A stretch of DNA of 64,000 nt from assembly GCA_039602395.1 (NCBI GenBank), contig JBCNJP010000023.1, positions 92,520,030 through 92,584,029 of the forward strand, given 5' to 3'. Source of the stretch: Deinandra increscens subsp. villosa (Eukaryota; Streptophyta; Magnoliopsida; Asterales; Asteraceae). The position numbers were made by a program, and so were the translations under genes. Each line of letters starts with the position of its first letter. The first letter of the stretch is position 1. The notes beneath the pieces were generated by a model. That model ran no database searches, was not told where the DNA came from, and saw only the letters and a list, made by a program, of their open reading frames with translations. Shown here in pieces: positions 11,240-23,510 of the stretch.

Positions 11240-12128
11240 ATGAAGGTTAGGAGTATATAAGCAAAGGCTCCCTTTTTGCCAACGGCTAACATGGCGGGAA
11301 GCAGTTTTTTACCTTTATTTTTTCTTAATTTTCGTGAATTAATTTTTATTTTCTCAATTCCTGAAAATATAAATATTCGAGTGGAAAAAGGGCGTGGGAT
11401 CTATAAAATCAAGAAAATAAAATTTGTATTATTTTTAGAAGATAAAAAAAGATGAATAATTACTTAGGTGAGAGGTTAGTCAACGCCTTCATGGCTTCAT
11501 CAATATATTTATATTACTAGTATTTTTGTTTTTTTTTTTAAATATTGTAATCTTTTTCTTTCAAATACTATATTATGATACATATTATTATGATACATAC
11601 CACGATGAAAACGAGTTGAAGTTATCAAGAGCTCCGATATAACTTTAAGTTGGATTTGATTACAACTTTTATACCGATAATTTTGTGTAGCTTACGAGTA
11701 GTTTGATCCGTTTACACCTCTGTATATTTATGTAAAAATTAATATATAATTTTGCGTAGCTTACAAGTAGTTTGATACGTTTACACCTCTTTTTTATTTA
11801 TGTATATATTACTAGAAAAAAACATTGGATAGATGGTTTTCTTATTTGATTAAAAAGTAAGTGTGTTTAAATATGAAGAAATAATGTAAATGTGACTCAT
11901 GCAACTTATAGTATGTGAATTAACAAAACGTCTCATTTAGAATCTTTTAGTGAAAAGATATATATTTTTTTTTTAAATTTAGCTAGTTGCAGTAGCATCT
12001 GAACTGTTAACAGTTCATCTTTTAACAACCAAAATAAAGGTTACAACTCAGTCCGACATACGGGGCAAGCGGGCAACAAGATAATTTAAAAACGTTTAAA
12101 TGCATTGTTAATATTATGAGTGAATTAT
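11240..12128. other. Intergenic DNA upstream of FAR2
   Basis: AT-rich, with no coding frame. A direct duplication of about 69 bases (first copy from 11679, second from 11748; shared core GTAGCTTAC(G/A)AGTAGTTTGAT) is the only clear structure. Confidence 0.6.
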
Positions 12129-12423
12129 AAATTTTGTCTTTTAGGTTTGGATGTTTTGTAAGTTTTGTTATTACCTTTGCTAATCACATTGGATGATCTA
12201 TAAACTTCATTAAGTTTCACTCAGTGTTCTTTAGCTTAATAAACCTTACACAGAGTGTCATTTATATTGTACAAAAGTTATACTAAGTGTCCTTTGGCGT
12301 AACAAACGATATTAGGCCAAAACACACTAAGTGAAACTTTATGAAGTTTATAAGACATGCAGTGTTATTAATAAAGATAAATAACAAAACTTACAAAATG
12401 TGTAAACATAAAGAACAAAATTT
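12129..12423. mobile_element. Hairpin MITE-like element with about 100-bp inverted arms
   Basis: The left arm (12129-12227) and the reverse complement of the right arm (12323-12423) match with scattered differences, for example TTTTGTAAGTTTTGTTAT and TATAAACTTCAT in both. About 95 bases separate the arms. No clear TSD was identified, so the superfamily is unassigned. Confidence 0.6.
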
Positions 12424-13687
12424 GTAATTTACTTTATAATAATTATAGTATACTTAAATTTACTTAGAGTTCAAATGTGAAATTCAAAATCAATGAAGTA
12501 CATGGAATTACAAAATTTGTAATTTACTTTAATATTATAGTATACTTAAATTTACTTGGAGTTCAATAAAGTAGCATGATAAGTTATGCATGCATAGATA
12601 TGGGCAAAATAGTAAAATACCAGTTGCTATTGCTGATGCAGGTGTGAGCTTCAATATGGGAGATAAGTCTTCACAAGAAGCAAGAATGATGGCAATATGA
12701 AAGCAAACCGTCTCTATTTAACCAACAAATTAACGCACACCTCTATGAATCCTATGATTATAATATGTAAAAAAAAATCCTAGTTTTGTCTTTTAATTTT
12801 TGATGCATGTGAAGAATATGTTGTCTTTTTAGTAAAAATATAACTCTTTTTAGTAAAAAAAAAAATATAACTTTAGTGGCCTATTTTTGAAAGTAAAAAA
12901 AAAATATTCATTGGAAACCAACGACCCAAACCTTAAACTTTTCTAACGTTATGTACATTTAGTCTAATTTTGACTTTAATCAATCACCCTAAACCCCTAT
13001 GACTATGATATGGCAATGTATATAGCCTACGATTGCCTGATAACGGGTCGGGTAACAGGCTAACGCATAATTGTAAAAAAGGTTGGTGCGTTGAAAAGTT
13101 GGGTGCATGTTGTCACACGATCACTTTCTAGTGGTTTTGTAGTTGTGACCTATTTCATACATCATGGCAATTTATTTTTGTGATTAGAGTGGAACAAAAA
13201 ACAAAAAACATTAGATGTCATGAGTTTATGCGTGTTAATTATATTACATGTACACAACGTATACCAAAACTAAGATTAAAGAGTGACGAAAAAGATGTAC
13301 AGTCCATAAAACATAAGACATGAAACATACTAAAACTATGTCTATAATATAAGGGCAAAGATATTCAGCAAAATACTGTGGAAATCTGATGAATTATAGA
13401 GTGTGACGAGAAGGCGCAAAAGAGAAGATAAGACGGAGGGATTGTGGTGAGCAGATAAAGAAAGATAAAGAAACATACGTTATGCATCAAACACTTGTAA
13501 GCAACGCTTGGAAGATACCATGAGATTTTATGCATTAAATGTTTGTACTCAACTCTTGGGGGGTGGTACAATCCATGGGTACTATTCACGGTAACATTGT
13601 TTTATTAATAGAGTTTAATTTACAAATAACTTAGTCTTTAAACATACATTCAACGATTTTATTTTTATTTTGTTTGTAATGAGATAC
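12424..13687. other. Intergenic AT-rich DNA, no gene seen
   Basis: Contains short direct repeats (a segment around TATAGTATACTTAAATTTACTT is duplicated near 12445 and 12537). The minus-strand open frame at 13365-13589 has no recognisable domain or start context and is not called. Confidence 0.55.
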
Positions 13688-13696
13688 AAACTTATA

Positions 13697-14173
13697 GGTA
13701 AAAGATCCGTGTAGACCCCTTATTTTTTGTAGACCCCGTATACCCTTATAAAAATCAATAAAACTCATTAAAACTCACTAAAAATAAAACTTAGTTTTGT
13801 TAATTTAGTTTTTTTTATTTGCGATAAGCTTTTAAGAACAAAAAAAGACAATTAAAAAAAAAGAAAAACAAAAACATTAATAATTGAACATTTTAAAACA
13901 ATGAGTTTTTAAAATCAATGAGTTTAAAACTCAATAAACTCAATAAAACTCAGTGTTGCGTTTAAAACTCATTATTTTAAAACTCATTGTGTTAAAATGT
14001 TTGAAATCTAATGTTTTTTGTTTTTTTTTAATTTATTTATTTATTTTTTTGGTTCTTAAAAGCTTATCGTAATAAAAAAAACCAAATTTACAACACTGAG
14101 TTTTATTTTTATTGAGTTTTATAGGGGTCTACGGGGTCTACAAAATTTAAGGGTCTATACGGAACCCTTCCCC
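13697..14173. mobile_element. Mutator-like MITE with 9-bp TSD
   Basis: The 477-bp block is flanked by the identical 9-base repeat AAACTTATA at 13688-13696 and 14174-14182. Nine-base duplications are typical of Mutator-like elements. The ends form long imperfect inverted repeats: GGTAAAAGATCCGTGTAGAC on the left, and GGGGAAGGGTTCCGTATAGA as the reverse complement of the right. The arms continue for about 200 bases through repeats of AAAACTCA. No coding sequence. Confidence 0.8.
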
Positions 14174-14182
14174 AAACTTATA

Positions 14183-14807
14183 TTCTAAATTTATATCAAA
14201 ATATACTCTCTATATTTTTATAACATTTCATGGTGAAGCGGTATGCATGTAATCTTTCGTATTATAATGTGTTGTAGTTGTTATAACATAAATTTGCACA
14301 AAAAAGATAGAAAAAGAAAATGGAGATCTCTAAAGGGTATTATAAAACTAACATGTATACTTGTTTCCTGACGAATAACGATATGAAAAATACCCGATAG
14401 GTATAGGACCGGATATACGACTAGAATTACCAATACATGTAAACATGATTTAGTTTTGTAACTCAAAAAAGTTGCACATTTTATAAAAGTCGACAAAACT
14501 TATAGAATGTCTATCAACATCCCACTACATTATATCTGTCCATAGACATAATGTAAAAGTAATTATAACTTATAAACTTTCTAACTTGTATTTATATATC
14601 TATTTAAGTTTTACAAACTCTGAACACCCACTTCTAAAATTATGTAAAATGGTCCCGTATAAGGAACCGACTTAACCATTATTTGTTATGTTTTAAAACA
14701 TCAATATACGACCTAAAACTCTAAAACAATAACGTATACAAACTCTTATATTTCTTCATTTTGTCTACAAATTCATATTAATCAATGATGTATTGTATTT
14801 GCAAACT
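14183..14807. other. AT-rich spacer, no gene seen
   Basis: No domain, splice structure or transposon end was recognised. The open frame at 14281-14496 (minus) is judged fortuitous. Confidence 0.5.
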
Positions 14808-14822
14808 AATAAGATATTTAAT

Positions 14823-15037
14823 TTAACACAAGGTCTTGCCCTAGTAGTCACCAGGCGATGAGGGGAGACTTTGGATCTTAAGGTTTCAAGTTTGATCCTT
14901 GAGCTTTTAGGTTTTATCATCGGTCATTCTCGGATGTGAGTTTTTCTTAAAATGAGTTCAATTGCTGCTGGCTCGGGTTTCCGTAAAGAACTTCGTATAG
15001 AGTGAGTCGGGACGTCATTCAAAAAATAATAATAATA
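14823..15037 (+). mobile_element. tRNA-derived SINE with 15-bp TSD
   Basis: Flanked by the perfect 15-base repeat AATAAGATATTTAAT at 14808-14822 and 15038-15052. The head has an A-box-like segment (about CTAGTAGTCACCAGG) and a B-box-like AAGTTTGATCC. The 3' end is GTCATTC followed by an A-rich (AAT)n tail, similar to the tail of the LINE fragment ending near 41850. Length 215 bp. Confidence 0.85.
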
Positions 15038-15052
15038 AATAAGATATTTAAT

Positions 15053-16733
15053 AACATTGATGCAGACATATGTAGTGTTAAGTACATTAATCTAAATAAT
15101 TCCCCTCTTTATTAAAAGACCATGGAGTCTCATAGTACTTTACAATCACTAATGTATCATTTACAAGTTCTTTTGCTTAATGTACATCTTTTGTAGCTTA
15201 ATGTACAATTTTGTGTTCTTTGGTCCTTGAATTGGGACTTTTCATCTATTTAGTCTTATTTTGAAAGGATGTTGTTCAGATTATTTCTGGGTTCTCCATG
15301 TTTTTTTTTATGAAATTACAAGCTGAATAATCTAAAAGAGGTTTTGAAATCTGAATACTTAAAGATGATGATTGACAAGAACTTAAATAACATTGTCAAA
15401 AGAGATCTATATGAGGTCAAGACACGATTGGTAATAAATGTATTAGTACTCCAACTAGGGCTAGGAGTTCTCTCTTTTATATAGCTTCTCTTGGAAAAAA
15501 GTGATGGTCTTTTGTTTTGTTGAAATGTACTCTTCTTATGACATTGTCTTTATATTTGTGGTTTTTGATGTTGGATTATGAACCTGCATAATAAGTGGTG
15601 TCTAATTTAAGAGTATGTTGTGTTTGTAACCTACCCTTTTTTATAAAGATGCATATCTATATTGTTTAAGCTCAAGAAGTTATAGATGATTTAGACATAG
15701 TTATTTGTTGGTATGTAGATGTGCCTATTTCTCCTCTTCAAGGTTAAGTTTTATTTTGTTGGTAAAGTTGCTCTAAGCTTTTCTTCGATAATTGTTTCCT
15801 CTTTGAATTTTCATTTGTTTGGTTTTACAATTAATTATACCTTATTTTTTCTTGATTAATTAGATTTTTTATAGAATATTTGTTTGTTTCATTTATCTTT
15901 TGGTGTATTGCTTTAATTACAAGCCTTTTGCTTATCAACGCTTTAAATATTCAAAAGTATCACTATGCATTTTGATTATTACTAGACATGTTGCTCATCA
16001 TAATTCCTATTTAAATAAATTGTTGTTCATATGTGTGATTGCATGGCTTGCTTGCTTCGCAGTGTTTGGACGTTCTGTTGGTTGCTTCAAATTGACAAAT
16101 TAAACGTGCAAAGACGTGTCGGAAGCGCAAGTCGCCCCACATGAATATATATATGTAACAATATAATTAATCAATTTCAATAATATATTCAGTATCACGT
16201 AAAACAAATTTAGATTTCCTACTACGAAGTAGAGAAAACCTGAATTCGTACAATTAAGTTGTATGAATCCTTACCTTATAGCAGAAAGCAATAACAAAAA
16301 AAACCCTCGATAGCGAATGTCAAAACACCTACAATGTCCATGGTCCGACTGGCGTTAATTGACAAATCTAATGCGACACGATTTATTCATTCTCCATCAC
16401 ATTCGATAAACCAATAATAATTAATAATAAATCTTCTTTTGATATTTTGTCGTCCTTAAGAAAGTAATTAAGTATAAAACATGGCAATAAAAATATACCA
16501 ATATCACTATTTCATAATTTTGAGCAAACCAAAGTAATTATGTATTACAAAATAATCCAACATGGAGATTTAAATAGGTTAACTATAAAAAAAAAATTAT
16601 TGTTGAAAGCCTGATTGGAACTAAAGGTGATTGTGATATCTTAGAATATTAATGATTGGTGCAACCCTATATATTAATGGTTTTACAAAGAATTAATTAC
16701 AATCCCTCGTTTATGGGAAGAGATAAACACAGA

Positions 16734-16737
<4 letters not shown>
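15053..16737. other. Intergenic DNA, no gene confirmed
   Basis: AT-rich. A possible Helitron-like 5' start (TCTTTATTAAAAGACCATGG, about 15106) has no matching CTAG hairpin end nearby. The plus-strand open frame at 15900-16103 shows no recognisable domain. Otherwise nothing assignable. Confidence 0.45.

Positions 16738-16796
<59 letters not shown>
16738..16796. repeat. (AT)n microsatellite
   Basis: About 29 uninterrupted AT units directly abut the 3' end of the first Helitron of the array. Related (AT)n tracts lie at about 17176-17226 and 17621-17640, between the Helitrons, and at 22334-22353. Confidence 0.95.
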
Positions 16797-16797
<1 letters not shown>

Positions 16798-17164
16798 TAT
16801 GTTAGAACCCATGTAATACATCATATTAAAAACAATAATTTTTATAAGTTTTTTTGTGTTAAATGTCATCGGATATTTGTGAAATAAGAAATATTAAATA
16901 TTATAATTATAAAATAATAAAGATTTAAAATTATAAATAATTTAAGATAAGATATAATTAAAATCTTACTCTAATTTATTAACTTTTAATAAATTATTGC
17001 AATAAAAAGATTTATTTTTTATATTTCATTATATAAATACGAGATATATTTTAGGAGAGAAAATATTGATATTTAATAAGAGAGAGAAGCGGGAAAACCA
17101 AGATGAGAGTCGATATGAGAGGGACACGTGTCTTTAAATGTAATCATTTATTAGAATGTAAAGA
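16797..17164 (-). mobile_element. Short non-autonomous Helitron, array copy 1
   Basis: On the minus strand it starts A|TCTTTACATTCTAATAAAT and ends GGGTTCTAACATAG|T, with an ATGTATTACAT hairpin just inside. The final CATAG departs by one base from the usual CTAG. Both ends closely resemble the Helitron at 51193-52193. It is 368 bp and non-coding. (AT)n sequence lies on both sides. Confidence 0.7.
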
Positions 17165-17173
17165 TAAAGATAA

Positions 17174-17226
<53 letters not shown>

Positions 17227-17227
<1 letters not shown>

Positions 17228-17614
17228 TAGTTTTTTATACCCGTGCGACGCACGAGCGGTTTTAAAAAACGAATACAAAATTTAACATGTTATAAAAATG
17301 TAATTCGATAATTAGAATTAAAGAAAAAAATTAACATTCGACAATATAAAAAGTTATAAATTTAAAAAAAAAAGTATTCATATCCTCATTTATTATGAAT
17401 CAATTTCATTTAATTTCAGTTTTTAAATTAGAATATGAGATATGCATTTATTGTCAATTACTTTGTTAAAAAATTAGTTAATGACTTTGTCAATTATTCA
17501 AACCAATTAGAAAAAATATAAATAAGGCAAACCATTTGAGCGGGAAAATGAAAAAAAAAATTGTTGTGGTGATGCCATGTGTCATTCAATCTTTTCATAT
17601 ATATATATTATAGA
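17227..17614 (-). mobile_element. Short non-autonomous Helitron, array copy 2
   Basis: On the minus strand the 3' end is a CGTGCGTCGCACG hairpin followed by a few bases and CTAG, then a host T at 17226. The 5' end is A|TCTATAATATATATATATG (17614; a start at 17620 is also possible). Length 388 bp, non-coding, flanked by (AT)n. Confidence 0.8.
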
Positions 17615-18012
17615 TATAGATATATATATATATATATATACTAGCCGTGTGCCCGCGCGTTGCGGCGGCAACAGTTTATAGGGCGTTTTTCTTCTTTTGT
17701 TTGCTTGTTATGGCGGCACGACAATTTACATCGAGGTATTCGTTTTTTTTTTAACTCAAACAAATAACAACAAACACTTGAATTGAAATATATATTGGTC
17801 ACAAATATAGTAATTTAAAACCAAATGAGTTGTAAGATAGAAGTCATCAACATAGTTTTAAGATATCGGTAATAATATAGTACTTTTTAAATCAAAAATC
17901 CGATGGTCAATGAATTGAAATGGTGAGGAAGTCAATCCATAGTAATTTAAAACAGAATCAGTCATAAACAGTGTTTTAAGTTGAATACATAAACATAATA
18001 GTTTAGATGAGG

Positions 18013-19512
18013 TCACATGAAGAGGGCCTCATAAAACTCCACCATTTCAATGACCTCGTCACCATAAAGTGCCCACCACTCTTCGTCGCTAAGAATACCA
18101 GGAAATTCCTCATTGTCCTCAACCGGAACAACATCTGCCACTGAAATGTAACATTGAAATGTATATTACATTTATTTTATCATAACCACAATACATATTA
18201 AAACGTTTTTAAAGGATAAAATAAGATACCTGGAAATGCTTGTAAAAAGGTTTCAGACATCTTTAGAAAGTTTCTAATTAATGTAAAAAACAAATATGTT
18301 AGTATTTTAACATTAGAGAAATAATAATCTAATGTCCACATACCACCTCGGGATACACACATATTCAAACATAACAAAATATTTTAACATATTTTACAAA
18401 GTAATATTAGTAGTTTACCACATATTCAAACAAAACATCCAATGTACACTAAATACCTGGGGATAGAAGCGTCTCGGTGTATGCTGCTCCTTGCATTGCA
18501 TTAAAGTACTTAGAAGGATATGAGTAAATGACTTTGTTCATACTAAAGTCCAGCACATAAGCATCATCATAATTCGTCATAAGAAGCCACTTGTCTTCAT
18601 TCGCGATATACTTGACGTTGAATTCTATAGGAAGACGAATGGGCATTACCTTTGATAATGAAACTTCCAAATACCACTCATCACCCATCGTCTTCCATAC
18701 ATCAAAGGAATAGACATATTCATGCAGGCCATGAACAACAAAAAGTCGAATGTCATTATGGACATTAACAATGTGTAACTTATACCCACCATTATATCTG
18801 AACTCAGGTATTAAGATATTCGTAAATTGTTCAGAATTTACGTCAAAGCGTAGGACCGTTTGAAGATAATACCCTAAACCAAAAACGCTAGCCAAGAAAA
18901 ATAGGGCATCTCCGGATAATGTCGCACATGACAAACTCAATCTGCTAGGATGATAATCCATTTCCGTTAAAAAAGGTATCACTCTCCATGTATCCATTGA
19001 CATTGAGTAAACATAACAAACAATCTCTTCTTCGCAACGTGTTACATGTAGAAGCCTATAATCCTGAGCAGAGTTGGAATAATAAAACCCTAATATATCG
19101 CCACCCGGATCATAAAAAGACATGGTTTTGTTCTTTAACAACTTTTTGTAGACAGTTGTAAGAGGATTCCATAGCACGATCTCACGTGTATCAATAAGGC
19201 AAACACAGAGCAAGCCATCTAACACGCCTAAAACCTTCAAATTCCATGGTTGAAGTCTGAAAGGAAGGCGAACAGGGCCATCGATACCCCAAACATCGAA
19301 TTGCCGAAAACTAACTTGTGAAATGAATTATCATCACAATCAGTGGATAAAATATTGAATTGATGATATTTGGAGATGTGAGCCTTAACAAAAGCATTTG
19401 TTGAAATGATCTTGCACCATTCTCTACAAACAAGCTTACATTGACAAGCAAATTTTGCTGGAAGTCTAGATAACACCTCCAACATCAATACATATATTGA
19501 AATTTCAACCAT
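18013..19512 (-). pseudogene. F-box protein gene (FBA/kelch-type) inside a Helitron, frameshifted
   Basis: F-box proteins are substrate receptors of SCF ubiquitin ligases. The ATG at 19512 begins a short head leading into the F-box helices (LEVLSRLPAKFACQCKLVC and REW, about residues 10-35). The body has the F-box-associated signature LDGLLCVC and VLWNPLT. A one-base shift at about 19301-19309, in a TTTT run, breaks the frame between the F-box and the body; a sequencing error is possible. Exon 1 ends at a CAG|GTATTT donor (18457). Splicing to an acceptor at 18140 keeps phase and adds an acidic, 43-residue terminal exon ending at a TGA at 18013. A cryptic exon at about 18231-18262 also has consensus ends. 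It is carried on the coding strand of the Helitron. It may be a captured host gene, recently broken. Confidence 0.75.
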
Positions 19513-20246
19513 GATAAACCCGCTTATTGCAGCTCGTTGTTGTAGAATTGACTTTCTAAAGAGTGAAACAAATATCATAATTAGTAAATTAACCTTGTGT
19601 TTATATAAATTAATGACGTTAAATGGGTCAATTTGTAATTTCAAATGTCTTAGTTGAGACAATAATATAAAAGACATAAACTGTAATATAAAAGACACAT
19701 AATATAATGTAATAAGTTACAAAGAAAAGTCATTGAGACAATAACATAAATTACAAGCATGCAACGAAAAAAAAAACAACGATTGTTCATTGACAATCAC
19801 ATTCAAAATGCAGCCTTAGTATATTTATCCATGTTTTAAGAAATTATGCAGCCTTAGTAGATTGATCCATGTTTTAATAAATAATGCAGCCTTAACAGGT
19901 CAGAATTTAGTAGTGCTGATGTAGCAACATCTTGATTACAAACTGATGTATAACAGTTTCACTGAGTAGAGTTTTAAAACAAAACAATAAAAGTACAGCC
20001 TTAGCTTATTGTATTAACCAAAGTAACTTAATTGTAACCCAATGAAACATCAAGATTTCTTTATAAAAAAATCAACTCAATTCCTAACAATAGCTTCTAT
20101 AAGTGGAAGCAAAAACACATTCAACAGATTTTAAAACCATAGATACATAGCAAACAAAAACTGTCAACATTTCAATAAAACCTCTGTCAACATTTCAAGA
20201 AAAAGCTGATTTTAAAACCATAGATACATAGCAAACAAAACTGTTT

Positions 20247-20416
20247 CATCATGCTTGAAACAAAACTGATTATAATAATCCCATTGCTTATTATTTGAAT
20301 TATTATGAATGAACACTTGTAACATCATGCTTGAAACAAAACTGATTATAATAATCCCATTGCTTATTATTTGAATTATTATGAATGAACACTTGTAACA
20401 TCATGCTTGAAACATC
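20247..20416. repeat. 76-bp tandem duplication inside the Helitron
   Basis: A unit beginning CATCATGCTTGAAACA starts at 20247 and 20323, with a partial third copy at 20399, each 76 bases apart. The first two copies look identical. Other local duplications follow (TTCATATATTCATTCAGTG at about 20846 and 20921). Confidence 0.85.
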
Positions 20417-22353
20417 ATCCTAAGGGAATACTATAAAATCTAATCAACTAATTTGTAAGAAGACCATATAACCAACTGCAAGATTATGTGGATATTAGGG
20501 AAGACATACTGATTCTGTTTTGGGCTGATTACACTGCATTTTTGTGATAGCTAGGGAAGACATGTGGATAATTATGTGATAGCAAAATACTATCTCAAAA
20601 ACAGTCTCATATCAAAATATTATCTCAAAAACAGTCTCATATCAAAACACGGCAGATTTTAATGTATTATTAATAGGTCCAAAAATACACGTGTAGATGT
20701 GTGGGGCTGCTGCTGTGGAAGTGTGGAACCGATTGGGGCTGTTGCTGTGGTATTTATACTATGGCTTTTAGATGCACCCTAACATAAAGTGTTCTTAGAA
20801 TTTTTTTTTAAAACAGTTTAGGACATTAAGACTACTACTGTGGAACAGATTAGGTTCATATATTCATTCAGTGTTTGTTTTTTGTTTATACTAACCAATG
20901 TCTATATACTCTCTGTTTAGGTTCATATATTCATTCAGTGTTTGTGGCAAAACAGATTTACAAAACAGATTTACAAACTTGAATTCAACAAATTTACAAA
21001 ACCAGATTCAAATTTACAAACTTGAAGCTCTAAAAAACAAATTTACAACAGTTTTACAAAACCAGATTCAAGAGTAGCTAAAACAGGATTGAACAGATTT
21101 ACAAAACAGGAATTACAACAGATTTACTAAACTTAACATAAACCCACTGGCCTCTATAGCTCTAAACATAATATACTAAGAGTAGCTCCACATTCACTCC
21201 TTAATACATTTTGATGCAGATTGACATCCGGGACAAACCTGAATTCAAGAAGCTTTTTACATCCACAAAGTAAACTCATTTACTCAATGTGATATTTTAT
21301 TTCAACATAGAAAACAGCAATCCTTCTTTCGAGAATACATGACCACTTACCAGGTTGTTCAGGTTTGTCCCGGATGTATTAGAAAACTTGATTAGAACAC
21401 TGCCAGGTGGTTTTACTATAACACAATATTGGTCGTGCAGACTAACACCATACTGATTTGTAAGAACACCATATAAATATCATGCTGATTTGTAAACATC
21501 ATAAACATCATGCTTTGGGGAATATATAAAATCTAATCAACTGATTTGTAAGAACACATCATGCTTTAGGGCTGTATAAAATCAAAAGTTCACTTGAAAA
21601 CAATTAAGAACAACCAAAATTTAAAAGCAACAGAACTGATTGCAGAGCAAAATTTAAAACAAATAACTTGAAAACAAAAATAACTTGAACTTACCTAAGA
21701 CAACCAACTTCACTCGAACCGATTGCAGATGGAAATACAAAATGCAGCCCCTAAAAAACCAGTTAAATCAAATGGAGAATCAAATCAGTGAATGTAGCAC
21801 GAAATCAAAATAGGAGATGAAATCAGATGAATTAAGTGGATGATTTACCTCAAACCGAAATCGCAGAAGGATAAGGTAAATCGGTTGTGCCTTGAAGCTT
21901 CCAATTTATAGAGGCTTGGAGGAGGCGTCGTACTTGCGTCTGAAGAATAATCCATGCCCAATCGAAGGAGGGAGAAGCTGCCGGCCAATCGAAGGAGCTT
22001 CATGATTGCGTCTGAAGAAGGATGAATCGAGAAAACAAACCGTCGCCCAATCGAAGAGGGATAAGCTGCCGTTCACCATTGTCGAAGGCGGCTGAGCTAT
22101 GAATGGTGAAGACGGTGATGCGTTCATCTAGGTAATGCCGTGCACGCGTCTTAATTTTTTCTTTTTGTTTTCTTTTTTTTTTAACTGAGTTTTTATTGGT
22201 GTTGAGGGTTAAAAGAAACTAAGCTTAAAACACTTGTACATGATGCATTACTATTTGTACGCGTCTTAAGGATTAAGCATTTTTCATGACGAAAATGCCC
22301 TTTAGGGCAATATGTATTATATATAGTAATAGATATATATATATATATATATA

Positions 22354-22541
22354 TTGAAAAGTTCATTGTAGACACCCTCATAAGTGTAGACATGTAGACA
22401 CCTTTTTTCACCATTAGATCTCTTGATCTAATGGTTGTGATTAATTTGTTTTTTTCTTTTTTTCTTTTTTCTCATTATTCAGAAAATTTCACATGTGAAA
22501 AATAGCCATTTTACATGCGAAAGTGTCTACAATGAACCTCA

Positions 22542-22543
<2 letters not shown>
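22354..22543. mobile_element. (TA)n-delimited module 1
   Basis: Lies between (AT)n runs. It holds TGTAGACACC repeats, the palindromic segment TTAGATCTCTTGATCTAA, and CACATGTGAAA. It ends GAACCTCACC just before the next (AT)n. It shares its core with module 3 (22805-23020), so the two are one family. Confidence 0.6.
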
Positions 22544-22602
<59 letters not shown>

Positions 22603-22605
<3 letters not shown>

Positions 22606-22781
22606 AGAGGATCATTTGAGAACTAATTTAATTTGAGAACTAAAAAGAACTAATTTGAGCCACAAGTTTATTTGCATGTATCCCCCCTCCCATGAATTGT
22701 AGTGGTCCCCCCTGAAATGTGTGGTTGAGATTTAGTTCTCAAAAGTTCTCAAAATAAAAAGTTCTCATTTGAACCTAACCC
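22603..22781. mobile_element. (TA)n-delimited module 2
   Basis: Starts GGGAGAGGATCATTTGAGAAC directly after (AT)n and ends TTGAACCTAACCC directly before (AT)n. Imperfect inverted ends built on GAGAACT/AGTTCTC. Module 6 (24269-24447) is the same family in the opposite orientation. Confidence 0.65.
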
Positions 22782-22804
22782 TATATATATATATATATAT
22801 ATAT

Positions 22805-23020
22805 GTAACCTCGGTTATAAATAGAAGTTAATCATAACCATTAGATCAAGAGATCTAATGGTTATGATTAATTTTTTTTTCTTTTTTTCTTTTTTTCTCT
22901 TGTTCTCATTGTTCAGAAAATTTCACATGTGAAAACACATGTGAAATAAAGTAATTTCACATGTGAAATAGGGTGTCTACATGTCTACACTTATGGATGT
23001 GTCTACAATGAGCATCACCT
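22805..23020. mobile_element. (TA)n-delimited module 3
   Basis: Same family and orientation as module 1: TTAGATCAAGAGATCTAA palindrome, a T-rich stretch, AGAAAATTTCACATGTGAAA, and an end TGAGCATCACC before (AT)n. Confidence 0.6.
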
Positions 23021-23089
23021 TATATATATATTATATATATATTATATATATATATTATATATACATACATATATATATAGAGAGAGAGA

Positions 23090-23510
23090 GAGAAAGGGTA
23101 AAATGAAAACCACCCCGAGTTGGAAAAACTTTGGAAACTCTTTAAAAACGGGGTCAAAAAGTTTTTTTTTTCATTCAATATGTTTATGGTGATTCTTTAG
23201 GTTATAGGCTACCCGTAGGTGGAAAAAAAACAAAAAAACGCCTTGGGGATTTTTTTTAAATATAAAAAAACGGTCTTATTACATATGTAACATTGTATAC
23301 ATATATTGGTTACATATGTAACAACCGTTTTTTGATATTTAAAAAAAAAAATACCCGGGGCGTTTTTTTAATTTTTTTTTCCACCTAGGGGTAGCCTATA
23401 ACCTAAAGAATCACAATAAAAAAAATTAAATGAAAAAAAAACTTTTTGACCCCGTTTTTGAAGAGTTTTCAAAATTTTCCCAACTCGGAGTGGTTTTCAC
23501 CATAACCATC

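Larger units (their letters stand above)
17641..22333 (-). mobile_element. 4.7-kb Helitron carrying an F-box gene, array copy 3
   Basis: On the minus strand the 3' end is a GC-rich hairpin (CCGCCGCAACGCGCGG) then CACACGGCTAG|T, ending at 17641. The 5' end is A|TCTATTACTATATATAATA at 22333. Both flanks are (AT)n, the expected A|T insertion site. Inside are an F-box gene (18013-19512), a 76-bp tandem duplication near 20247-20410 and several shorter duplications (19790-21200). It encodes no Rep/helicase, so it is non-autonomous. Such elements commonly capture host genes. Boundaries rest on terminal motifs only. Confidence 0.7.

Noticed and set aside
14823..14900. A possible tRNA gene from A/B-box-like words
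   Set aside because: No complete cloverleaf can be drawn; TSD and tail show a SINE.
17103..17285. Small plus-strand frame ending in an Ile-Tyr repeat
   Set aside because: It runs through the (AT)n microsatellite and across two Helitron boundaries; fortuitous.
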